Shown: positions 11,314 through 21,292, counted from the stretch's first letter. The stretch is DNA of 64,000 nt from Robertkochia flava (GCF_020166515.1 NZ_JAINZT010000002.1:62001-126000); one strand, 5' to 3'. The notes: generated by a model from the sequence alone, not told the origin. Program-made: numbers and translations.

Positions 11314-14300
11314 ATGAAAAAACTATTTACGCTTTTCCTGGCTTCCCTTACATGCGGGATTACACAGGCCCAGGACCTCGATAACTATCTTGAACCTGCA
11401 AAATTCCGTAATATCGGGCCCTTCAGGGGTGGTCGTGCCAACGGCTCCTCCGGGGTAAAGGGTGATCCTCTGACCTATTACATGGGCACTACCGGAGGCG
11501 GGGTATGGAAAACAACCGATGCCGGACAGCAATGGGAAAACATATCCGATGGTTACTTTAAAACAGGATCAGTAGGTGCGGTTTCCGTATCAGAAAGCGA
11601 CCCGAAAACCGTATATGTGGGGATGGGCGAACACGCTCCCCGAGGGGTGATGACTTCATACGGGGACGGGGTATACAAGAGCACCGATGGCGGTAAAACC
11701 TGGCGTCATATGGGTCTTAAAGAAACCCGCCATATATCGAGAATCGTTATCCACCCGAAAGATCCGGATATCGTTTGGGTTGCCGCCCAGGGCGCATTGC
11801 ATGGCCCCAACAAGGAAAGAGGCATCTATAAATCTACGGACGGGGGCGAAACCTGGCAACAGGTCCTCTTTGTCAATGAACTTACCGGCTGCAGCGAACT
11901 CTCTGTAGACCATCAAAACCCCAGGGTGCTCTATGCCGCCATGTGGGAGCATATCCGCAAACCATGGAAGGTGGTGAGCGGCGGAGAAGGCAGCGGACTT
12001 TATAAATCTACCGATGGAGGAGCCACCTGGTTTAAGATAGAAAACGGCCTGCCGGAAGAAAAAGGGAAAATGGCCATTGCGGTGTCCCGTGCCAATTCCA
12101 ACCTGGTATATGCGCTGATCGAAAGCGATTCCAAGGCAGAAAAGGGAGGCCTTTTTGTTTCCCAAAACGGAGGGAAAGACTGGACTAGGGTTAGTGAAGA
12201 CCACCGACTCATACAGCGTGCATGGTATTACATCGAAGTGTTTCCGGACCCGGTAGATGAGCATACGGTTTACGTACTCAGTGCCTCCTTTTACAAATCC
12301 ATCGACGGAGGGAAAACCTGGGAAGAGATCACCACCCACCATGGCGACTATCACGATCTGTGGATCAACCCCGACAATCCGGATAACATGATCGTTACCG
12401 ACGATGGCGGTGCCACCATTACCCTGAACGGAGGTGAAACCTGGTCGTCACAACAAAATATTCCCACGGCCCAGTTTTACCGGGTGGCAGTAGACAATGG
12501 GTTTCCGTACAACATCTATGGCGGACAGCAGGACAATACCTCAGTAAAAATAGCAAGCATCGGCCTTGGAGACGGCAGCATTGGCAGGGAAGACTGGTCG
12601 CCTTCGGCCGGAGGAGAGAGTGCCTTTTTAGCATTCGATCCGGACCATCCTGAAAAAGTGATGGGAGGCAGCTATCTGGGAACCATAGATCTTTTGGACA
12701 CCCGAGCGATGGCCATCACCAATGTAATGATAGAACCCAACCTCTACCTGGGACTTCCGGCGAGAGAAATGAAATACCTCTACAACTGGAATGCTCCTAT
12801 TATAAAATCACAACACGAGGCGGATACCTGGTACCATTGTGCACAGTATGTCATGAGGAGCAGGGATGAGGGGAAAAGCTGGGAAGTTATCTCTCCGGAT
12901 CTCACCACCAATGACGATACAAAACAAGGAAATGGGGGAGGCCCTTATACCAATGAGGCCGTGGGTGCAGAAAACTATGGTACGATAAGCTATATTATTG
13001 AATCTCCCCATGAAAAAGGAGTCTTCTATACCGGAAGCGACGATGGAATGGTGTACATCACCAGGGATAACGGAAGCACCTGGCAGAATGTTACCCCTAA
13101 GAAATTACCGGAAACCCTTGTGAATGCCATTGAAGTGTCACCCCATGATCCGGCAACGGTGTATATCGCCACTACGCGCTATAAATTCAACGACCATACC
13201 CCTTCCCTTTGGAAAAGCACGAATTACGGAAAAACCTGGACCCTTATCTCGGAAGGCATCCCGACAGGGGCATATACCCGGGTGGTAAGGGAAGACCCGG
13301 TACGAAAAGATCTGCTGGTTGCAGGTACCGAACTGGGACTCTATGTGTCTTTGAACGGGGGGAATTCATGGGAGCCGTTAAAGAGTAATCTTCCGGTGGT
13401 TCCGGTGACCGACCTGCTGCTCAGGCATGACGACCTGATCGTGGCCACCCAGGGGCGTTCCTTCTGGATCTTTGACGACCTCAACCTGCTTCGACAGTAT
13501 CAAAAAGGAGACAACGGATTAAAACTCTACCAACCTGAGAGTGCTGTCTGGGCCAACTGGTACAGCAGTATGGACAGTAATGAGCCTGCAGGAACCGATC
13601 CCTTCGAAGGTGTAAATCCCGCAAGTGGAATGGAGATCTATTATCAGCTTCCGGAGTTGGCTAAAGATACCGAAGTATTCATGGAGATCAGGAATGAAAA
13701 CGGGGAGCTCGTGCGATCTTTTTCTTCACTTCCCGATAAAGACCACGTTGCCTATGAAGGGGCACCCGCCCCGAATCCGGCACTTTCTAAAGAGAAAGGA
13801 CTCAACCGCTTTGTCTGGAATATGCGCCATACCTCCCTGCCGGGAGCTCCGAAGGTATATATCGAAGGAAGTTTCGCCGGACATAAAGCCATTCCCGGAA
13901 CCTACACCATCAAACTCAGGGCCGGGGAGGAATCGACTGAAACCACAGCAGAGATCAAAACGAATCCGTTATACCCCACCACCCCCGAAGAATACAGGGA
14001 ATATCATGAATTCATGAGCGTGGCTGAAGCTACCTATACGGAAATGACAAAGATCACCAATCACAATTACGAGCAACTGCAGCAACTAAAGGGGTTCCTG
14101 GAGAAGGTCGACAAGAAGAAGTTTCCGGAGGAGACAGCGCAGGCGGAAGCCCTCCTTAAAAAGATGGAGGCTTTTGACCAGCTTATGGTACAACGACTGT
14201 CTAAGGCCTATGACGATGTGGAAAACTATGTCAATGGGTTTACCGCTCATTACCTCACCGTGATCAATCAAACCGACAGTCAGATCCCTGTGGTTACCAA

Positions 14301-14430
14301 GGGAAGTAAGGAACGCCTAACCGCACTCAACGCCGAGTGGAAAGAGCATCAGAAACTGCTCAACGAGATCAGTGCACAGTCTGAGAAGGTCATGAAAACC
14401 ATGTTTGCCCTCTCCCTGACTGAATATTAA
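11314..14430 (+). CDS. Large secreted BNR/VPS10-type beta-propeller protein (paralogue 1)
   Basis: The 1038-residue exported protein (signal peptide to about residue 19, AQDLDNYL) is built from many BNR/Asp-box repeats of the S-TDGGKTW type ([42 protein letters not shown]), forming one or two beta-propellers as in sortilin/VPS10 and Ycf48-like proteins. The last third has a fibronectin-like segment and a helical tail ([20 protein letters not shown] onward). Annotated relatives are often called glycosyl hydrolases, but no glycosidase catalytic site is evident. A 1028-residue paralogue lies 3 kb downstream on the other strand. Confidence 0.85.
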   Translation: MKKLFTLFLASLTCGITQAQDLDNYLEPAKFRNIGPFRGGRANGSSGVKGDPLTYYMGTTGGGVWKTTDAGQQWENISDGYFKTGSVGAVSVSESDPKTVYVGMGEHAPRGVMTSYGDGVYKSTDGGKTWRHMGLKETRHISRIVIHPKDPDIVWVAAQGALHGPNKERGIYKSTDGGETWQQVLFVNELTGCSELSVDHQNPRVLYAAMWEHIRKPWKVVSGGEGSGLYKSTDGGATWFKIENGLPEEKGKMAIAVSRANSNLVYALIESDSKAEKGGLFVSQNGGKDWTRVSEDHRLIQRAWYYIEVFPDPVDEHTVYVLSASFYKSIDGGKTWEEITTHHGDYHDLWINPDNPDNMIVTDDGGATITLNGGETWSSQQNIPTAQFYRVAVDNGFPYNIYGGQQDNTSVKIASIGLGDGSIGREDWSPSAGGESAFLAFDPDHPEKVMGGSYLGTIDLLDTRAMAITNVMIEPNLYLGLPAREMKYLYNWNAPIIKSQHEADTWYHCAQYVMRSRDEGKSWEVISPDLTTNDDTKQGNGGGPYTNEAVGAENYGTISYIIESPHEKGVFYTGSDDGMVYITRDNGSTWQNVTPKKLPETLVNAIEVSPHDPATVYIATTRYKFNDHTPSLWKSTNYGKTWTLISEGIPTGAYTRVVREDPVRKDLLVAGTELGLYVSLNGGNSWEPLKSNLPVVPVTDLLLRHDDLIVATQGRSFWIFDDLNLLRQYQKGDNGLKLYQPESAVWANWYSSMDSNEPAGTDPFEGVNPASGMEIYYQLPELAKDTEVFMEIRNENGELVRSFSSLPDKDHVAYEGAPAPNPALSKEKGLNRFVWNMRHTSLPGAPKVYIEGSFAGHKAIPGTYTIKLRAGEESTETTAEIKTNPLYPTTPEEYREYHEFMSVAEATYTEMTKITNHNYEQLQQLKGFLEKVDKKKFPEETAQAEALLKKMEAFDQLMVQRLSKAYDDVENYVNGFTAHYLTVINQTDSQIPVVTKGSKERLTALNAEWKEHQKLLNEISAQSEKVMKTMFALSLTEY

Positions 14431-14441
14431 AAATGAATATC

Positions 14442-14480
14442 AAAGCCAGAGGGCGGGATCGATCCTGCTCTTTGGCTTTA
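14442..14480 (+). terminator. Imperfect hairpin after the BNR/VPS10 gene
   Basis: A long imperfect inverted repeat (AAAGCCAGAG... / ...CTCTTTGGCTTT) beginning 12 bp after the stop is followed by TTATT, consistent with a terminator. Confidence 0.5.
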
Positions 14481-14555
14481 TTAATCTCATCCAAGTGAAT
14501 TTCCCCGGAGTTCAACATTCCTTAGTAAGCTCACGCCTGGTTCAGGTGGTTTTAT

Positions 14556-14726
14556 GTGCTCTCCTGCTTTGCCCATGGGGAGAGATCCGGGCAAAGGACA
14601 GCCTTTGACTTTAAACACCTGTTTGAACAAAACGATTACTGGGTGAGCTTTCGAATGAACAGCCCGGAAACAGCGAACAGTGAAGCACATCATTACTTTG
14701 TTCTGGCTTATGTCCGGAACTTCTAG
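14556..14726 (+). pseudogene. Possible gene remnant in the 14431-14763 gap
   Basis: The frame from a GTG at 14556 to the TAG at 14724-14726 gives about 56 residues; the last 42 (FDFKHLFEQNDYWVSFRM... ending HHYFVLAYVRNF) have the composition of real coding sequence. A different frame just upstream (about 14530-14592) spells a signal-peptide-like run, LVQVVLCALLLCPW, before a stop. Together these look like a small secreted protein gene broken by a frameshift and probably internal deletion. I do not recognise the family. Nothing else is seen in the gap. Confidence 0.3.
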
Positions 14727-14763
14727 TTAAAAAAGTATGCCTTGCTGAAACCTGAGCACACCC

Positions 14764-16056
14764 TTAATATTGGATCAGGTCTTTCAGATAGCCCCACATC
14801 TCATGATGCAGCGCTCTCTCATTCACATTATTCAGCTCCCCGAAACGCACCACTACCAGCTCCAGCTCCGGAACTACATCGATAAACTGCCCATTTAATC
14901 CCGCTGCGGTATACATGCCGGGGGGAGCATTGGGCGTAAAAAAATCTGCAGATGCGCCACCGGATCCGGGAATCTTTAACCCCTCCCTGTTCAGCCACCA
15001 TAAATAACCGTAGGCGGGATTAATATCCTGGGACGAACCAATCATGGCATTAAAATATACTTCATCATTCATGATCCGGGAATCCTTCCAAACCCCTTCA
15101 TTCAGCATCAGCAATCCAAAACGGGCCGCATCTCTCGCAGTACTCCAATAGATGGTGTTGTATTCCTCTTCAACACGCCATTCCCCACGCATCCCCAGTG
15201 GATACTCCAGTTGTGTATTCGAAAAATCCTCGTACCTGTTCCCGGTTGCGTTCATCAGGATCTCATCCAGCAGATTGTAAGGTGCATTGTGATAGGACCA
15301 CCGGGTACCTGCATCTGCCTTGTATTGCAGGCATTCAGGTTCGGTACAGTCATCATCAACCCTGTCGTTTGGTGTATTGTCGGTGATCTTTTCATCCAGC
15401 CCGGTGGTCATATTGAGGTGATGTCTGATCTGTATGAGGTCCTGCTTATCGGGGGACAGGCTACTCCAGGAATCCCCGAGATAATCCGAGGTGCGGTCCG
15501 AAATATCCAGCAATCCCTTCTCCTGGGCCAACCCTGTTAAAAAGGAGGTAAGTGTTTTCCCAGCAGAGGCCCAATACCAGAACGATTGCTGCTCAAATGC
15601 CGTATTTGTTTCGTATTCCTGTCCCGAATATCGCTCCAGAACAATATGACCTCTGTAAAGCAGCAGAAAGGCCCGGGTGTCATGCACATCAAGAAAGGAA
15701 TACAATGCCTCCGTTACGGATGTATCCCATCCAAGAGAATCAGCTTCCAGGGTATTCCAGGGCGCTTCCGGTTCCTCATTGGAAGGAAAAAACATTTGGA
15801 TTTCCTTTGAATCTCCATTGTCATTCCCCTCCCCGGTTCCGGGATCCGGATCGTCTCCCGAACCCTCATCACCGCCCTGGGGCGGGTCCTCCTCTTCTGC
15901 TGAAGGAGGAACAGTATCGTTTACCACCGTTTCCGGTTCATTATCGGAAACAGGCGGAGTCAGCTCTGTGCTGCAACAGGTGAGCATAAGCAAAACAATA
16001 ACGGAAAGGACGCTACTCGTATAACGGAATGATTGCATTCGTTTGGATATCAACAA
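14764..16056 (-). CDS. Serine hydrolase lipoprotein, class C beta-lactamase/esterase family
   Basis: The 430-residue protein begins with a lipoprotein signal (VLLMLTCCS; lipidated Cys at 27 or 28), followed by a disordered acidic linker (about 30-95) rich in Glu, Asp, Pro and Gly. The hydrolase domain carries the SxxK nucleophile motif S164-A-G-K167 (WASAGKTLTSF), the YxN-type motif Y255-H-N257 (RWSYHNAPYN) and a Gly-rich third box (AAGLNGQ). These define penicillin-binding-protein/esterase-type hydrolases; the substrate may be a peptide, ester or beta-lactam. It is likely surface- or periplasm-anchored by the lipid. Monocistronic. Confidence 0.87.
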   Translation of the reverse strand: MLISKRMQSFRYTSSVLSVIVLLMLTCCSTELTPPVSDNEPETVVNDTVPPSAEEEDPPQGGDEGSGDDPDPGTGEGNDNGDSKEIQMFFPSNEEPEAPWNTLEADSLGWDTSVTEALYSFLDVHDTRAFLLLYRGHIVLERYSGQEYETNTAFEQQSFWYWASAGKTLTSFLTGLAQEKGLLDISDRTSDYLGDSWSSLSPDKQDLIQIRHHLNMTTGLDEKITDNTPNDRVDDDCTEPECLQYKADAGTRWSYHNAPYNLLDEILMNATGNRYEDFSNTQLEYPLGMRGEWRVEEEYNTIYWSTARDAARFGLLMLNEGVWKDSRIMNDEVYFNAMIGSSQDINPAYGYLWWLNREGLKIPGSGGASADFFTPNAPPGMYTAAGLNGQFIDVVPELELVVVRFGELNNVNERALHHEMWGYLKDLIQY

Positions 16057-16239
16057 CTAAAAAAGTGTTTATGAGGTTTGTATTCTATAAAGTTAACGTG
16101 TAAATCTATTAAATATTTGTTTTTCAGCACATTAAGCCAGTTGTAAATTTAATTTTCTCCTGTAAAAAATACTTTTTTAAACTTTTAAGGAACTAACGGA
16201 AGCTACCTATGATTGGAAATCGAAGTTTGGAGGCATTGG

Positions 16240-16318
16240 CGAATAGGTGAATAGGCGAATAGGTGAATAGGCGAATAGGTGGATAGGTGAATAGGCGACT
16301 AGGTGAATAGGTGAATGG
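16240..16318. repeat. 8-bp tandem array (GAATAGGY units)
   Basis: About ten near-identical 8-bp units alternating GAATAGGT and GAATAGGC, with a few substitutions (GGATAGGT, GACTAGGT). It is the first of four consecutive but unrelated short-unit arrays in the 530-bp gap 16057-16586; the AT-rich remainder of the gap holds no gene. Confidence 0.85.
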
Positions 16319-16319
16319 G

Positions 16320-16372
16320 TAAAGATGTAAAGTCGTGAAGGTGTAAAGTCGTAAAGTCGTGAAGGTGTAAAG
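16320..16372. repeat. Tandem GTAAAGTCGTGAAGGT array
   Basis: Interleaved copies of GTAAAGTC and GTGAAGGT follow directly on the 8-bp array. It is non-coding and low in complexity. Confidence 0.75.
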
Positions 16373-16399
16373 CGCTGGGTATACGATAATGAGTAAACT

Positions 16400-16430
16400 C
16401 CCGACTCCCGACTACCGACTACCGACTACC
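16400..16430. repeat. 7-bp CCGACTA tandem array
   Basis: Four to five copies of CCGACTC or CCGACTA in tandem. Confidence 0.8.
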
Positions 16431-16481
16431 TGTCTCCCTGCCTCCCCGCTTCCCTGCCTCCCTGCCTCCCCGCTTCCCTCT
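16431..16481. repeat. Pyrimidine-rich tandem array
   Basis: Two copies of a unit close to CCCTGCCTCCCCGCTTC plus partial copies give a strongly pyrimidine-biased strand. Confidence 0.8.
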
Positions 16482-16506
16482 AAAAGTAAACAAAACACGA
16501 TTTTTT

Positions 16507-16558
16507 GTAAACTAGACTTTACATTTAAAATATTCTACTATCTTTGTGTAAAGTTTAC
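16507..16558 (+). promoter_or_regulatory. Promoter with two GTAAA/TTTAC palindromes before the membrane protein-XRE operon
   Basis: A perfect -7 element TATCTTTG is at 16539-16546. It is bracketed by two dyads with the same arms: GTAAA-N6-TTTAC at 16507-16522 (around the -33 region) and GTAAA-G-TTTAC at 16548-16558 (over the expected start of transcription). The arrangement is that of an autorepressor and its promoter, and the second gene of the operon encodes an XRE-type DNA-binding protein. Confidence 0.5.
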
Positions 16559-16586
16559 TTAACATTTAATCAAAGACCTTTTACTT

Positions 16587-17000
16587 ATGAGTGCAACTAA
16601 AAATGACTTTAAGGCACAGACCCATAAAAACACCGTCCGCCTTGCGGTCTGGACCGGTGCCTGGGTAGTCTCCATGGCCCTGGCCGCCTTCGGACCCAAA
16701 TTCGTATGGAACGAGAATAAGACCTTATCGGTTCTTGCCATCCTGCTTAACGTGAGCATGGGAATCATGATGATCCTCGCCAATCGCACCCTGATCAAAG
16801 GGATGGATGAACTGCAGCGCAAGATACAGATCGACGCCATGGCGATAAGCCTCGGAGTAGGTGTGGTTGGCGGGCTCGCTTATTCCCTGCTCGACACCAC
16901 CAACGTTATCCCCTGGGATGCAGAGATATCCTTCCTGGTGGTGCTAATTTCCGTTACTTATATGATCGGCATCTTCGTGAATCAAAAGCGCTACCTATGA
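16587..17000 (+). CDS. Four-helix membrane protein paired with XRE regulator
   Basis: The 137-residue protein has four predicted transmembrane helices (about 22-40, 46-66, 84-104 and 112-130) and short charged ends. It resembles small DUF-type integral membrane proteins that occur next to small XRE regulators in Bacteroidetes and Firmicutes; no biochemical role is established. Its stop overlaps the start of the regulator gene by 4 bp (ATGA), so the two are translationally coupled. Confidence 0.7.
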   Translation: MSATKNDFKAQTHKNTVRLAVWTGAWVVSMALAAFGPKFVWNENKTLSVLAILLNVSMGIMMILANRTLIKGMDELQRKIQIDAMAISLGVGVVGGLAYSLLDTTNVIPWDAEISFLVVLISVTYMIGIFVNQKRYL

Positions 17001-17191
17001 AAAACCGGTTAAAAGTACTTCGCGCAGAAAGGGACTTCACCCAGGGGGATCTTGCCGATGCTCTGGGCGTTTCCCGCCAAACGGTAAACGCCATTGAAAA
17101 AGGGAAGTTCGATCCCAGTTTACCCCTGGCGTTTAAGATCGCTTCACTCTTTGGGCATAGCATCGAAGAGATCTTTCAATACGAAAACTAA
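16997..17191 (+). CDS. Small XRE-family transcriptional regulator
   Basis: The 64-residue protein is essentially one HTH_3 domain: LRAERDFTQGDLADALGVSR with the recognition helix SRQTVNAIEKG and the closing FKIASLFGHSIEEIF. Such stand-alone domains bind short palindromes as dimers. It is the second gene of the operon and probably represses its own promoter through the GTAAA/TTTAC dyads upstream. A sensory role for the membrane partner is inference. Confidence 0.85.
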   Translation: MKNRLKVLRAERDFTQGDLADALGVSRQTVNAIEKGKFDPSLPLAFKIASLFGHSIEEIFQYEN

Positions 17192-17426
17192 AATCCATGA
17201 TCTATATCGTCTTGCTTCTCGCCAAATTCCTCCTGCAGATCACACTGGTGTTCCTCTAACCTCCTTGATCTCCCTGTTGCATTTTACTCTGAAAAGAATT
17301 TTTTATGAAGGCACAGGGATTAACCGGAGAGCCCGTGAAGTGATCAGGAGCTGTTTTCAGACCCTGTTTACTCAGGCATTACCCTCCGCCGGTACGCTTA
17401 ATTCACAACCTCACCATGCCATAAAA

Positions 17427-17453
17427 AAAGACCCTGGGGTTACCAGGGTCTTT
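17427..17453 (-). terminator. Terminator of the minus-strand BNR/VPS10 gene
   Basis: An 11-bp perfect stem (AAAGACCCTGG / CCAGGGTCTTT) with a 5-nt loop is followed, on the minus strand, by a run of seven T. It lies 26 bp beyond the stop of the 17479-20508 gene. Confidence 0.85.
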
Positions 17454-17478
17454 GATGCATTTTCAAGGAAATATAATA

Positions 17479-20400
17479 CTAACTACCAATAAATTCAGAA
17501 TAGGATTGTAGTTCAACACCTTCCAGGCCTTTGCTCTTCTTCTTTAGTTTGGTCAGGCGTTGTTCCGCTTCCTCCATTTGCCTTTTCAACATCCCGAGGT
17601 TCTCCATATCATTGTCAGATGGCTTATCATAACTGCTGGCCACCTTGCTGTACAAGGCCGATATACGTTCCCTGAGCTGGGGTTCGGCCGCTCCCACATA
17701 ATTATCCCCCGTGGTGATCACCAGATCTTCCTTGAGGCTGTTCAATCGTTCGGTCTCCTTCTTGTTCCCGTTCTTTTCGGCTACAGCAATAAGTTCGTCC
17801 AGTTCATAAACCATATATGCCAATTCCTGGGACATCTGGTAAAGCTCCATCGTAACCTCATTTTTCACAGCATAGTCTTCTCTGGACAGCGGTAGATCAT
17901 TGTCAAAAAGCAGTTCAAATGGCTGTTCATAAACTTCATTTCCTTTGGTCATTACCACCTTGTAGGTTCCGGGTGGAACCTTAGGGGTGGTAAACCCGCC
18001 GAAGCTAAAGGTCTTCCCTTTGGCCATCTTGGGTTGTTTCCTGCTGTAATTCCAGGTAACGATATTAATTCCCTTTGACTTCCCTGCTCCCAGCTCTGCA
18101 ATCTTATTTCCGTCCATATCCTGAATTTCCATTGCCATCTTTCCAAAAACGTGTCGTTTTTTTAGATAGTAACGAATCTGTACATCACGAGAATCGTTCC
18201 TGCCTACGAACTGGGTTTCAGACCCGAAACTATCCGAAAATCCGGTGGTTTCGTCAATGACAGTTGGGGGTATGGAAAAGAAATGTACGTCTTTCGCCAC
18301 CACTTCTTCAGACAATTCACGCAGGGGAGAAATATCATCTATGATGATCACACCCCGACCATGAGTACCCATTACCAGGTCATTGGTTGCAGGGTGCAGG
18401 TCGATGAAATGGACGGCGACTGCCGGCATATTGTTGGTAAACTTATTCCAGGTGCTTCCCCCATCCGTAGTAATGTAGAGACCGAATTCCGTGCCCAGAA
18501 ATAGCAGGTCGGGATTTTCGTAATCCTCCTGGATATTCCTGGCAAACCCCTTAATATCGGGAGTGGTGATACTCTTCCAGCTCTTCCCAAAATCGTTGGT
18601 CTTGAAAACATACGGATTCTGATCATTCATCGTATGCCCGTCAAATACAGCATATGCGGTTCCTGCATCAAAATTCCCGGCCTCAATATGGTAGCACCAG
18701 GTATTGGCAGGCAATCCTTCGATATTCATTACAGTATTGCTCCAGGATTTACCTCCATCTCTGGTGACCTGCACATTTCCATCGTCTGTACCTACCCAGA
18801 TCACATTTTCGTCCAAAGGCGATTCGGCTATGGTAAAGATCGTGGTGTGGTTCTCTGCCCCCGAATTATCAACCGAGAGTCCGCCGGACTCCGCCTGGTT
18901 TTGCTTAGCAGGATCGTTGGTGGTAAGGTCCGGCGAGATGATCTCCCAGGTGTCGCCCATATTATCCGAACGGTGCAGGAACTGACTCCCGACATAGATC
19001 CGGTCGTCTACATGCGGACTAAGCGCAATGGGAGCATTCCAGTTAAAGCGCAGCTTCATTCCCTCTTCGACAGGCAGGGGTTGAATGGTCTTTACCAGGT
19101 TGCGATCGGCATCGTAGCGCCAGATATTTTCAGCGCCCTGCATTTCGGCATAAATGATGTTCTCTGACGGATGTCGGAACATGCGAAAGCCATCTCCACC
19201 ACCCACCGGGTTCCAGTCGCGGGCGGTTATTCCTCCCGGAGAACGCGACGGGCCATACCAGGAACCGTTATCCTGTAGTCCGCCATAGACGTTATACGGC
19301 TCGGCATTATCGGTACTCACGTGATAAAATTGAGAAAGCGGCAGATTCTCCACGATCTCCATGGTATTCCCGCCATCCCAGGAACGGTACACCCCCCCGT
19401 CTGTTCCGGCGAACATCATTTCAGGGTCCTTAATATGAAAGGCGATATCGTGAATATCGCTGTGCATATTCCCCAGGTTCTTAAAGGTTTTACCTCCATC
19501 ACGTGAGATCGATCCGGTAAGTCCCGCTTTTACCACGACGTCCTCATTTCTGGGATCCACTACAATACGGGAGAAATAAAAAGGTCGGACCGTTATGCCG
19601 AAATCATTGTTGAGTTGCTTCCAGCTTTCCCCGGCATCATCACTGCGGTATAAACCCTTGCGATCGTTCTCCTGGGCTTCAATAACCGTATAGAGCACCT
19701 TCGGATTGGAGGGTGCAACCGCAATTCCCAATCGCCCGAGACTTCCGGAAGGAAATCCCTTATGGATCTTTTTCCAGGTTTCTCCTCCATCTGTAGACTT
19801 ATAGAGGGCACTATTGGCCCCTCCGGACTCGAAAGACCACCCGGTACGCCTGAATTCCCACATACTTGCATACATGACGGAAGGGTCGGATGGATCTATG
19901 GCCAGGTCGGCACAACCGGTCCTGGGGTCGATATATAACATTTTCTTCCAGGTCTTTCCCCTGTCGGAAGACTTAAACACACCTCGCTCTTCACTGTCGC
20001 CCCAGAGTGCACCCAGTACGCCGACATAGATCTCATCCGGATTTTCCGGATGCACGATCACGCTGGCGATTCGCTCTGAATCCCCGAATCCAAGAAGCTC
20101 CCAGTTGGCACCCCCATCAACAGAACGATAAAGTCCGCATCCCACGGAAACACTGTTTCGGGTCCAGGTTTCCCCGGTACCCACATAGATCGTATTATCA
20201 GGATCTGAAGGATCCAGGGTAACCGTTCCTATGGACTGGCAATATTCATCGAAGATCGGATTAAAGGTAGCTCCCCCGTCATTTGATTTCCACACCCCTC
20301 CACCGGCAGCTCCTAGATAAACCACCTTGGCATTGGTGGGGTGAAGTTCCAGATCATTGATCCGGCCGCTCATAAGCGCAGGCCCTATATGCCTGGCGGT

Positions 20401-20508
20401 AAGATCCCCGAAAAGTTCCTTTCCGCGTACCTCAGCATCTGCCTGACCGTAGATGCCAAGCGGACAAAGAACAAGCAGGGTTATTATCCCGAATATATTT
20501 TTCATCAT
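17479..20508 (-). CDS. Large secreted BNR/VPS10-type beta-propeller protein (paralogue 2)
   Basis: The protein has about 1009 residues from MMKNIFGIITLLVLCPLGIYGQ, a good signal peptide. A longer frame reaches 20565, but that would run 41 bp into the LolA-like gene and bury the signal, so I chose 20508. Asp-box repeats are plentiful ([44 protein letters not shown]) and arranged as in paralogue 1, including LSPHVDDRIYVGSQFLHRS and HGRGVIIIDDISPLREL near the propeller end. The tail from about residue 890 is coiled-coil-like, unlike the paralogue's only in sequence. It is probably co-transcribed with the upstream LolA-like gene (16-bp gap). Confidence 0.85.
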   Translation of the reverse strand: MMKNIFGIITLLVLCPLGIYGQADAEVRGKELFGDLTARHIGPALMSGRINDLELHPTNAKVVYLGAAGGGVWKSNDGGATFNPIFDEYCQSIGTVTLDPSDPDNTIYVGTGETWTRNSVSVGCGLYRSVDGGANWELLGFGDSERIASVIVHPENPDEIYVGVLGALWGDSEERGVFKSSDRGKTWKKMLYIDPRTGCADLAIDPSDPSVMYASMWEFRRTGWSFESGGANSALYKSTDGGETWKKIHKGFPSGSLGRLGIAVAPSNPKVLYTVIEAQENDRKGLYRSDDAGESWKQLNNDFGITVRPFYFSRIVVDPRNEDVVVKAGLTGSISRDGGKTFKNLGNMHSDIHDIAFHIKDPEMMFAGTDGGVYRSWDGGNTMEIVENLPLSQFYHVSTDNAEPYNVYGGLQDNGSWYGPSRSPGGITARDWNPVGGGDGFRMFRHPSENIIYAEMQGAENIWRYDADRNLVKTIQPLPVEEGMKLRFNWNAPIALSPHVDDRIYVGSQFLHRSDNMGDTWEIISPDLTTNDPAKQNQAESGGLSVDNSGAENHTTIFTIAESPLDENVIWVGTDDGNVQVTRDGGKSWSNTVMNIEGLPANTWCYHIEAGNFDAGTAYAVFDGHTMNDQNPYVFKTNDFGKSWKSITTPDIKGFARNIQEDYENPDLLFLGTEFGLYITTDGGSTWNKFTNNMPAVAVHFIDLHPATNDLVMGTHGRGVIIIDDISPLRELSEEVVAKDVHFFSIPPTVIDETTGFSDSFGSETQFVGRNDSRDVQIRYYLKKRHVFGKMAMEIQDMDGNKIAELGAGKSKGINIVTWNYSRKQPKMAKGKTFSFGGFTTPKVPPGTYKVVMTKGNEVYEQPFELLFDNDLPLSREDYAVKNEVTMELYQMSQELAYMVYELDELIAVAEKNGNKKETERLNSLKEDLVITTGDNYVGAAEPQLRERISALYSKVASSYDKPSDNDMENLGMLKRQMEEAEQRLTKLKKKSKGLEGVELQSYSEFIGS

Positions 20509-20524
20509 ACTAAACATTCCGTAC

Positions 20525-21292
20525 TTATTCGTCTTTACCTCCTTCTGTGGTCTCCGGGAATTCAAAGGCTTCGGCTTCCACTTCCGGATTCAGCTCGATC
20601 GAATCGAAAACCAAAGGCTGGCCCGGTTGTCCTTTAACGCCCTGGGTCATGGAAAACGGAAAGTACAATCCTTCTACTTCCTGATAGTCGCTCATGGTCA
20701 CCATGGAGGTCTGGCCTTTGGCAGGACCTTGTTTAATGACACTCTCCACGGCAATAGGCACAAAGTTATCCTTGTCAAAATAGTAGAAACTAACATCTTC
20801 TTCCTGTTTCCCGTCTATGGTAAGCGGCTCTTTCACCAATTTTATCTTATAGGTGGATGCCCCCTCTACGGTTTCTTCACCTAGAAGTTCAACTGTATAT
20901 CCCTTCTCTTTATAATCGATAAAAGGATCCGGAAAATCATTGGCATTCAATTTGAAATTAGAGGTGGATTCCGCGTCGCTTTTTTCGGGCTGCATGGTCA
21001 TGAAATTATGACTCCACAAGGTTTCCCCATCAAAAACGCCCTGTTTGATCTCCTTCCCCTGGAAACTTATCAGGTTCATTTGTCTTCCGTCTGCAAGCGA
21101 ATATACCTCCACCGGGATCTCCATTCCACCCTGGTTTACCTTTGCCATCATCTTAAGCCCCTGCAGACTTTTAAGTTTTTCTTTCCCCCCGATATTTTCA
21201 AAATAATTCTCGAGGATCTCATCTGCGGTTTGGGCATGCAAGGCCGTACTTAGGCTCAATACCGCCATGAAAAGGATAGTAATTGATTTCAT
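20525..21292 (-). CDS. Outer-membrane lipoprotein-sorting (LolA-like) protein
   Basis: The 255-residue exported protein (signal MKSITILFMAVLSLSTALHAQ) has the LolA/LppX-like layout: TADEILENYFENIGGKEKLKSL, then antiparallel strands forming an open barrel (MMAKVNQGGMEIPVEVYSLADGRQMNLISF, GVFDGETLW, YKIKLVKE, VSFYYFDKDNFVPIAVES). Relatives bind lipid or lipoprotein acyl chains in the periplasm. It is the first gene of a two-gene unit with the BNR/VPS10 protein, which suggests a joint envelope role. Confidence 0.75.
   Translation of the reverse strand: MKSITILFMAVLSLSTALHAQTADEILENYFENIGGKEKLKSLQGLKMMAKVNQGGMEIPVEVYSLADGRQMNLISFQGKEIKQGVFDGETLWSHNFMTMQPEKSDAESTSNFKLNANDFPDPFIDYKEKGYTVELLGEETVEGASTYKIKLVKEPLTIDGKQEEDVSFYYFDKDNFVPIAVESVIKQGPAKGQTSMVTMSDYQEVEGLYFPFSMTQGVKGQPGQPLVFDSIELNPEVEAEAFEFPETTEGGKDE

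Noticed and set aside
11656-12354. 232-codon minus-strand open frame
   Set aside because: Shadow of the BNR/VPS10 repeats.
11314-14430. Glycosyl hydrolase assignment often given to this family
   Set aside because: Asp-box repeats are structural; no sialidase Arg triad or other catalytic set is visible.
17197-17259. 20-codon hydrophobic frame MIYIVLLLAKFLLQITLVFL after the XRE gene
   Set aside because: It could be a membrane micropeptide, but such short hydrophobic frames arise by chance and nothing else supports it.
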